DNA of 64,000 nucleotides from Sclerotinia nivalis. Lineage: Eukaryota > Ascomycota > Leotiomycetes > Helotiales > Sclerotiniaceae. Below, in pieces: positions 57,405 to 64,000 of the stretch; positions within the stretch are counted from its first letter, which is position 1, and each line of letters opens with the position of its first letter. The stretch lies in contig JAPEIS010000011.1 of the NCBI GenBank assembly GCA_029531795.1, positions 620,001 through 684,000 on the forward strand, in the 5' to 3' direction. The notes beneath the pieces were generated by a model. That model had not been told where the DNA came from. It saw only the letters and a program-made list of their open reading frames with translations, and did no database searches. The position numbers and the translations under genes were made by a program.

Positions 57405-58456
57405 TCATCTTGCTCCTCGAGGGCTACTATATAACACACTACTATCGTGTGATATTAGATTAGAAAGATCCATCGAGTTTTGTGTACCATCACTCCTAAC
57501 CATACTAGCACCATGACCTCCATGATTTCCATGCGGAAGGCCTTCAACTTCACTTTCCTCCTCGCTGCTATCCAATTCATCCTCTGTATCTGTATGTTCG
57601 TATCCTTCATCGGCTTCAGGAATATCATCGTCAAGATCTACTTCCATGTCTCCACCCTCATTATCGTCTTCATGTTCATGAACTAGATCTTCTTCTTGTA
57701 GCATTTGTGATTGATCCTCATCAGCAATTGTAGAAGCGCCATCATCTTCTAACATTGAGCCTCTGGGATGTCCGAGACGTGAAATTGCTTCCCTGTATGC
57801 TTCATCTGTCATTCGAGAAGGTAGGAGTGCTCCGGGAATGTCCTCGGAATCATCTTCCTCTTCATCTTCTTCCCCTTCATCTTCCTCACTGACATCATCC
57901 GAGTCACTAGGTCCCATTCCACTTTCATCCGCATCGGGTATCTCATCGTCAAGATCCACCATACCTTCCATCTCACCTTCCATATCATCAACTGGTATCA
58001 TTGCCTCAGTCTCAGCCTCTTCCGCTTCAGCAAGTTCTTGTGCCAATTGTTCTCGTCTCAAAGCTTCTTGATGTTCTTCCATTTCCCTTTTCTCTTCCCT
58101 CAATTGATGTAATGACTTTGATACTCCGGGCGGTTTAATCCAAGAACTTCCCCAATTTTGTACATTCTGTTTTCTCCTCTCAATATACTCTTCATCTAAA
58201 CGCAGTCGTGCCAGAGGAGTTCTATTACTTGCTTGCTGACGACGTGGGCCATGATTTTGGTTTGACGTAACGTGTGGAGCGGAGTGATCGAACGAATTGT
58301 TTGCGGGTTCAGCGTACTGTGGAATATTGCTATGAGATGACGTGTACCAGAGATTGTAAGACTGTGAGATGTGAATTAGCTATAGGTTTCATGTAAATAA
58401 AGCAGGTGGGACGATGTACGCACGTCTGTCGGGGCAAGGTTTGGAAGTGAAAACAT
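57405..58456 (-). CDS. Anaphase-promoting complex subunit Apc15/Mnd2-like
   Basis: Two exons (58424-58456 and 57405-58361) joined across a 62 bp intron give 329 residues. The N-terminus MFSLPNLAPTDSYNLWYTSS has the short signature typical of the Apc15/Mnd2 family, placed across the splice just after the eleventh codon. Next come LARLRLDEEYIERRKQNVQNWGSSWIKPPGVSK, which also fits that family, and a helical segment (LREEKREMEEHQEALRREQL). The remainder is a long acidic tail with DDEIPDADE/DDDIPEADE repeats and the MTDEAYREAISRLGHPRGS block. Mnd2/Apc15 regulates APC/C activity in mitosis and meiosis. The assignment rests on recognition of the N-terminal motifs, without a database search. Confidence 0.75.
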
Positions 58457-61179
58457 TTTTGTGATGATTCCGTGCTTGGAAATGATTCCCAGTGATGAAG
58501 GGCTGTTTCTTGTAGGTAATTTGTACTTTGAAGATAGAATGGTGGTTGTACATTGAATTGTTGTACCAAACATTGTCGAGAGCCTTCTTTCCTTTGAACG
58601 CAGGCCGAGCTAAGCACACTAGTACTACTACTACTATAGTCAGCCTTGCGGGACGGGTGCGGGAGGCTTCAGCCTCGCCTGGATGAAGTCACTAAAATCC
58701 ATAATTGGGTCGGTCAATCAAGTCAATGCTCTTCTCTAATAATCCACCCAAAAAGAAGAGATATTGGTTGTGCTTTCATTTCCTGATGCATCTGTAAAGC
58801 CATGTGGACCTCATAAATTGTTGAATTGTCTTCCAGTGGTCCTTCGAAGATTCATGTTCACTATTTCGGATTGTTCTACGGAGTACATGCCATTCCACGA
58901 GCACACAGCAAATCTAATTCATCTTCTCAAAGCTTCCTGATTAAGCGCACAAATGCACCAAGTCCTCATGCTACAGCATATTATCCCAGATCACCCTGAA
59001 AGATGCTAAATTGCCATTGTGGTGCTGTTTTTGTTTTGCAGCCCCCCTGTTCTCATGAAGTAATGAAGAAATTCTCCATGTTCATCATATTCTAGCCTCA
59101 TCTTGAGTCCCCGGTCTCTCCCGAAATTCGAGGGAAACGCCAACATAACCAGCATAACAAATGTCATCGTATTGACCGCCATCTTCTTTAATGATGTGAT
59201 CGAAGGGAAAAGTTTTCTCGTTTTAAATGAAATTGATTATTTTTCTGCCAACCAACAATGCATCGGATCCGGGAAATTCTCTCCCGTGGCCTCTCTCCTG
59301 TCTCCTTTCACGAAATTTACACATGCCACAAGCACCCGCATGAAGAAAACGTCAGATTTGCTTGTCTACGACTCTGCATGCAATTTGAAGGTGGGATAAT
59401 TTCACAGCTGTATGAACAAGGGACTCGGAGACATAACCCCTCACTCAATCAATCTCAATGGTAATCTGCCTATCTGAAGCTCTCTATTGGTCGGGTCTCT
59501 AAATGTTCATGTTCCTGTGTGTAATTTTTTTTGGCATCGCGGGGACCCTTGCCACTGCCACCAATGGGAATGAAATCAAAGATCGATACTGTCTGCTCCC
59601 AAGTCGTTTTCAATATTTGATCTCTAGGATATTCCCGGTAGAATTGGTTCCTTAGAACATGTCTGAATGATAATGATATGTCTAACATACTAATATAAGG
59701 TTACTCAAAAAAGACTTTCAAATACCAACCGAACTTCACTGGAAAGCGACATCGGCCGAAATCTTAAGGAGAGGTTGTTCTCGGTGAGATATCTTATTCG
59801 TCCATTGCGAAACTGGTCAGTTCTTACTACTTACTACCTATGCAATAATCCTTGACCTTGTAAACTCATGCAGTGTGGGGGAAATAAACGTATCGGTTGT
59901 TTAATCCATAGAAAGTGGGAGAAATGGTCAGCATGGGTCAACAGCTCCAAAACCAGCCTTAATTTTTTATATGGTGATGGCATGTACTTTGTAAACGAAT
60001 GGACTGGAAAACGTCTTTTGTATATACTTTTGAAAAGATATATGAGTGGGCATACATCAAATAACGAATCTGTGGTACCTAGGTAGGTAAATTTCAGGAA
60101 AAATGAATGATAGAGTTAGTTGAGTCCAGGTTACAGTGAATACTACGAGGTAGGTACCTCACATTGGGAAGAACTTCATGGAGCCTGAGTACCTACCTAC
60201 TGTACTGTAGACTAATAAAACTTTCCCGAGTGGCACATACCTTTCCTTACCTACCCAGTCCAGTACCTAGGTTCTTCTAATGAGTACGGAGAAGTGTTAA
60301 GTGAATCAATCCATGATGAGGCGAAGAAAATAAAATTGAAGCAGCCGCGTAGTATTGGTCAAATTTGGCTGATTTTGGACGGCCGACTCCGATTCACGCT
60401 GCATATTCATTCTCCACCTCTCTTGCTCTCGGAGCATCTTCTTACAATAAAAGCCTTTCTCCCCCTTGAACTCTACTTGATTCAACCTACCTACTCTTGC
60501 CAGAAAAATTAACCCCAGATTGTATCTTCTTCGTGCAGTTGTCATTGTGGCAAAAAAAAACCTCTCCAAATCTTTTGAAGCAATAATCTTTGAAGCAATA
60601 ATCTCATGTATGTGGAATTTCTCTTTCATACCATTACCCCTCCTCTTATCTGGAACCTTTGCCCACTAGTTTTATTATGATGGATGTCGATGCAAATCAC
60701 ACAACCAGTAATACTTCGAATATTACCAAAATAACTGAAAGTGGCGATTGAATTCGATTGATTCCATCCAAAAACTTCAAATCTTCATACGAAAAAATTG
60801 TATTCTTAAGAAGAAGATACAATTATATGTTACTCGAGGACCAGATTAACAAAAATTTTACCGCAAGAAAGAGGTCACATACATTGGATACCTATCTTCT
60901 GCGCTAACAATCAAGTGTTGGACTTCACCCGGAATTTTACTCCGCATCAACGTCAACAAGCCTTCTCTTAAAAAGCCACACGCAGTTCTTTGTTCTTGCA
61001 ACTACCAACTATCCATACTTTTGAGCTAATTTCCTCATTCGAAATTTTAGAAAAAGTTGCTCTGCACGAATTCAAAAATCCTTTTTACACTTCATACCTC
61101 AATCAATAGAGAAAGAAAGAGCTGCGCTCTCAAAATCACAACAAAATCGATCCTATAATCGCCGGCTGCCTTGCCTACG
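58457..61179. other. Long spacer upstream of glutamate synthase
   Basis: Divergent promoters of the APC15-like gene and GLT1 are expected. No gene is seen. TACGGAGTA lies at 58877-58885, and a cluster of GGTACCTAGG-like elements lies at 60070-60275. Open frames up to 107 codons have no features. Confidence 0.55.
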
Positions 61180-64000
61180 ATGGGCATGGGAAGGGCGGAA
61201 GATTTTAACGACAGACAAACTGAGATTGATGCCAAAAACGAGCCTTACAATCAATATCAATATGAGACTGAGGGAAATGATTCATGGGCAGGAGCACTCC
61301 CGGTAAAGCAGTAAGTGCCACCGTTTGTTAGAGTCTGCTATCGAACCTGACTGATCATGAAATAGGGGTTTATATGATCCTAGCTTGGAGAAGGATGCTT
61401 GTGGTGTTGGTTTTGCTTGGTGAGAATTATGAATCCGCACATTCGGGACACATCTAATCTCAATATAGTAACATCAAAGGCAAACCTAGTCACAAAATCG
61501 TTAGCGATGGTAGGCCCCTTATACTACATTTTAAGTACACATTAGCTAACCTTCTTACTCTCAGCGCGAAACTTGCTTTGTAACATGACTCATCGAGGTG
61601 CTGTGGGTTCCGATGCGAGAGATGGAGATGGAGCTGGTGTTATGACATCCATTCCTCATAAATTCTTTATCAAAAACTTCGAGCGCGAGACGGATATCAA
61701 GCTTCCACCGTCGGGTCAATATGCTGTGGGAAATCTCTTCTTCAAGCCAGATGAGGAAACTTTACAAGAATCAAAGAAACAATTGGAAGAGATCTCCGAG
61801 TCACTGGGATTAAGAGTACTGGGGTGGCGAGAGCCTCCTAAAGATTCTACTCTTCTTGGTCCTGCTGCTGCATCTCGTGAGCCTATCATATTGCAGCCCT
61901 TCGTAGTGCTAGCATCTGCATATGGCTCAGGAAATTCGCCAGAAACTACCGATCCTGAGCTATTTGATGAGAAACACTTCGAGAGACAACTTTTTGTACT
62001 CCGAAAGCGTGCAACCCATACCATTGGTTTACACAATTGGTTCTACTTGTGCTCCCTATCTAACAAAAACATTGTTTATAAAGGACAACTCGCCCCTGTA
62101 CAAGTTTATCAGTATTTCTATGATCTGGTGAACGCCGATTACGAAGCCCATTTTGCTCTTGTACATTCACGTTTTTCTACAAATACTTTCCCTTCATGGG
62201 ATCGTGCTCAACCATTACGATGGGCAGCTCACAATGGTATGGTACTTGTAAACTGCCCAATCTAGCCCTGATACTGACTGTAAACCCAGGTGAAATCAAC
62301 ACCCTTCGAGGAAATAAGAACTGGATGCGTGCTCGAGAAGGTGTGATGCAATCAGATGTTTTCGGCGAAGATCTTGAATCATTGTACCCGATTGTCGAAG
62401 ATGGTGGCTCTGACTCTGCTGCATTTGATAATGTTCTCGAGTTACTCACTATCAACGGTGTCCTTTCTCTACCTGAAGCTGTTATGCTGATGGTGCCTGA
62501 AGCATGGCAGGACAATGCCGCCATGGACCCAGCCAAGGCTGCTTTCTATGAGTGGGCCGCTTGTCAGATGGAACCTTGGGATGGACCTGCATTGTTCACC
62601 TTCGCCGATGGTAGATACTGCGGTGCAAATCTTGACAGAAACGGTCTTCGACCATGTAGATACTATGTCATGGATGATGACAGAATTATTTGCGCTTCTG
62701 AGGTCGGTACTATTCAAGTGGATCCAGAACGTGTTATCCTCAAGGGCCGTCTGCAGCCAGGAAAGATGCTTCTCGTTGACACGGTCGCGGGGCGTATCAT
62801 CGATGATGCAGAATTGAAGAACACTGTCGCTAAGCGACACGATTTCCGATCTTGGCTTCACAAGGAACTCGTCAGCTTACCGAAAGTTCATGAAAAACTG
62901 ATAGCCCAAGGTGTCGTTGACTTGGAGCCAAAGCCATCTGATAGTACTATCCAGGAGGACGCTCTTCTGAAGGCTTTTGGCTATACCTTTGAGCAGGTTT
63001 CTTTGCTTCTTGCACCAATGGCTTCTGACGAAAAGGAAGCACTCGGTTCCATGGGTAACGACGCACCTCTTGCATGTCTTGCCAATGCTCCTCGTCTGTT
63101 GTACGAGTACTTCCGTCAGCTCTTCGCCCAAGTTACCAACCCCCCAATTGATCCTATAAGAGAAGCTATTGTCATGTCTCTCGACTGTTATGTTGGTCCT
63201 CAAGGAAACTTGTTAGGAATGGAGTCATCACAGTGCGGTAGATTGTTACTCCCAACACCTATCCTCTCTATTCCCGAGTTTAACGCTCTCAAAAACATCA
63301 ACAAGTTCTATCCAAAATGGACATCCAAGGTCATTGACTTGACATTCCCTAGATCTGAAGGTGTTGAAGGATATATTAAACATTTGGATTACATCTGCGA
63401 GCAAGCCACCGCTGCCATCGAAAACAACGATTCAATAATCATTCTTTCCGATCGTGCAACATGCGCCGACCGAGTCTCAGTGTCAACTCTCCTCGCTTCC
63501 GGAATGGTCCACCATCATCTTGTTAACAACAAATGGCGATCACATGCTGCTTTGGTAGTCGAAACTGCTGAAGCTCGTGAAGTTCACCACATGTGCGTGC
63601 TTGTTGGATATGGTGTAGACGCTGTCAATCCATACCTTGCAATGGAATGTATCATCAAGCTTAACCGTGAAGGTCTAATCAGAAAGAAGCTTAGTGACGA
63701 CCAACTCATTCGCAACTACAAGTATTCTGCCGATGGTGGTATTCTCAAGGTCATGAGTAAAATGGGTATCTCTACACTTGCTAGTTACAAGGGTGCTCAA
63801 ATCTTCGAAGCCCTTGGCGTTGACGATACTGTTGTGGACCGATGTTTCAAGGGTACTGCAACGAGAATCAAGGGTATAACTTTTGAACAAATTGCCGAAG
63901 ATGCTTTCAGATTCCATGAGAAGGGTTTCCCATCACGATACACTGTTACCATTCCAGGTCTCGTTGAATCTGGCGAGTATCATTGGCGTGATGGTGGTGA
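61180..64000 (+). CDS. GLT1: Glutamate synthase (GOGAT), N-terminal part
   Basis: Exons 61180-61310, 61366-61419, 61469-61509, 61565-62236 and 62290 onward join in frame to about 869 codons. The gene runs past the window end; the full protein is normally about 2,100 residues. A propeptide of about 55 residues precedes DACGVGFACNIKGKPSH, whose Cys (about residue 56) becomes the N-terminal nucleophile of the class II glutamine amidotransferase after processing. Other marks of this domain are THRGAVGSDARDGDGAG, HSRFSTNTFPSWDRAQP, GEINTLRGNKNWM and DRNGLRPCRYYV. The central domain follows, with ESSQCGRLLLPTPIL and ILSDRATCADR. The FMN/iron-sulphur and NAD(P)H domains lie beyond the window. The enzyme makes two glutamates from glutamine and 2-oxoglutarate. 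All visible introns are 49-55 bp and canonical. Confidence 0.97.

Overview
The window is nuclear DNA of a filamentous ascomycete. Genes are split by short introns (mostly 46-65 bp) with GTAAGT/GTATGT-like donors and CTAAC-type branch points. They lie on both strands with their own promoters and encode typical fungal proteins. Gene content (class II cellobiose dehydrogenase with a cellulose-binding tail, BCS1-like AAA protein, Chz1, Sey1, Apc15/Mnd2) and AT-rich spacers suggest a plant-associated Leotiomycete such as Botrytis or Sclerotinia. That placement is inference, not proof. 

Layout, left to right: a 2.6 kb spacer; a BCS1-like AAA ATPase (+); two convergent, decayed SAM methyltransferase genes (5.7-8.1 kb); a low-complexity unknown protein (-); succinate dehydrogenase flavoprotein SDH1 (-, 6 exons); a spacer with mitochondrial-looking GC hairpins; a secreted cellobiose dehydrogenase (+, 9 exons); a 4.2 kb AT-rich spacer; a rhodanese/tyrosine phosphatase (-); a long divergent spacer with a G-quadruplex motif and a CRE palindrome; an MFS transporter (+); the ER-fusion GTPase SEY1 (-); an amino acid/GABA-type permease (+); a lysine-rich nuclear-type protein (-); succinyl-CoA ligase beta LSC2 (+); a proline-rich membrane protein (-); a possible small Cys-rich protein (-); a GNAT acetyltransferase (+); AMP deaminase (-) divergent from CHZ1 (+); the SNARE BET1 (+); an Apc15/Mnd2-like subunit (-); and the first ~870 codons of glutamate synthase GLT1 (+), cut by the window end. 

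Most genes are ordinary housekeeping loci: TCA cycle (SDH1, LSC2), nitrogen and purine metabolism (GLT1, AMP deaminase), ER/Golgi traffic (SEY1, BET1), chromatin and cell cycle (CHZ1, APC15) and signalling (PTP). Neighbours do not form an evident pathway cluster, and I found no biosynthetic cluster, CRISPR array, rRNA or convincing tRNA. The least ordinary parts are the methyltransferase pair, which looks recently pseudogenised (one copy with three stops, each explicable by a C-to-T change), a possible alternative acceptor in the cellobiose dehydrogenase that would release a cytochrome-only protein, the GC-hairpin patch, and a recurrent intergenic 9-mer (TACGGAGTA). I do not see a clearly new multi-gene system here.
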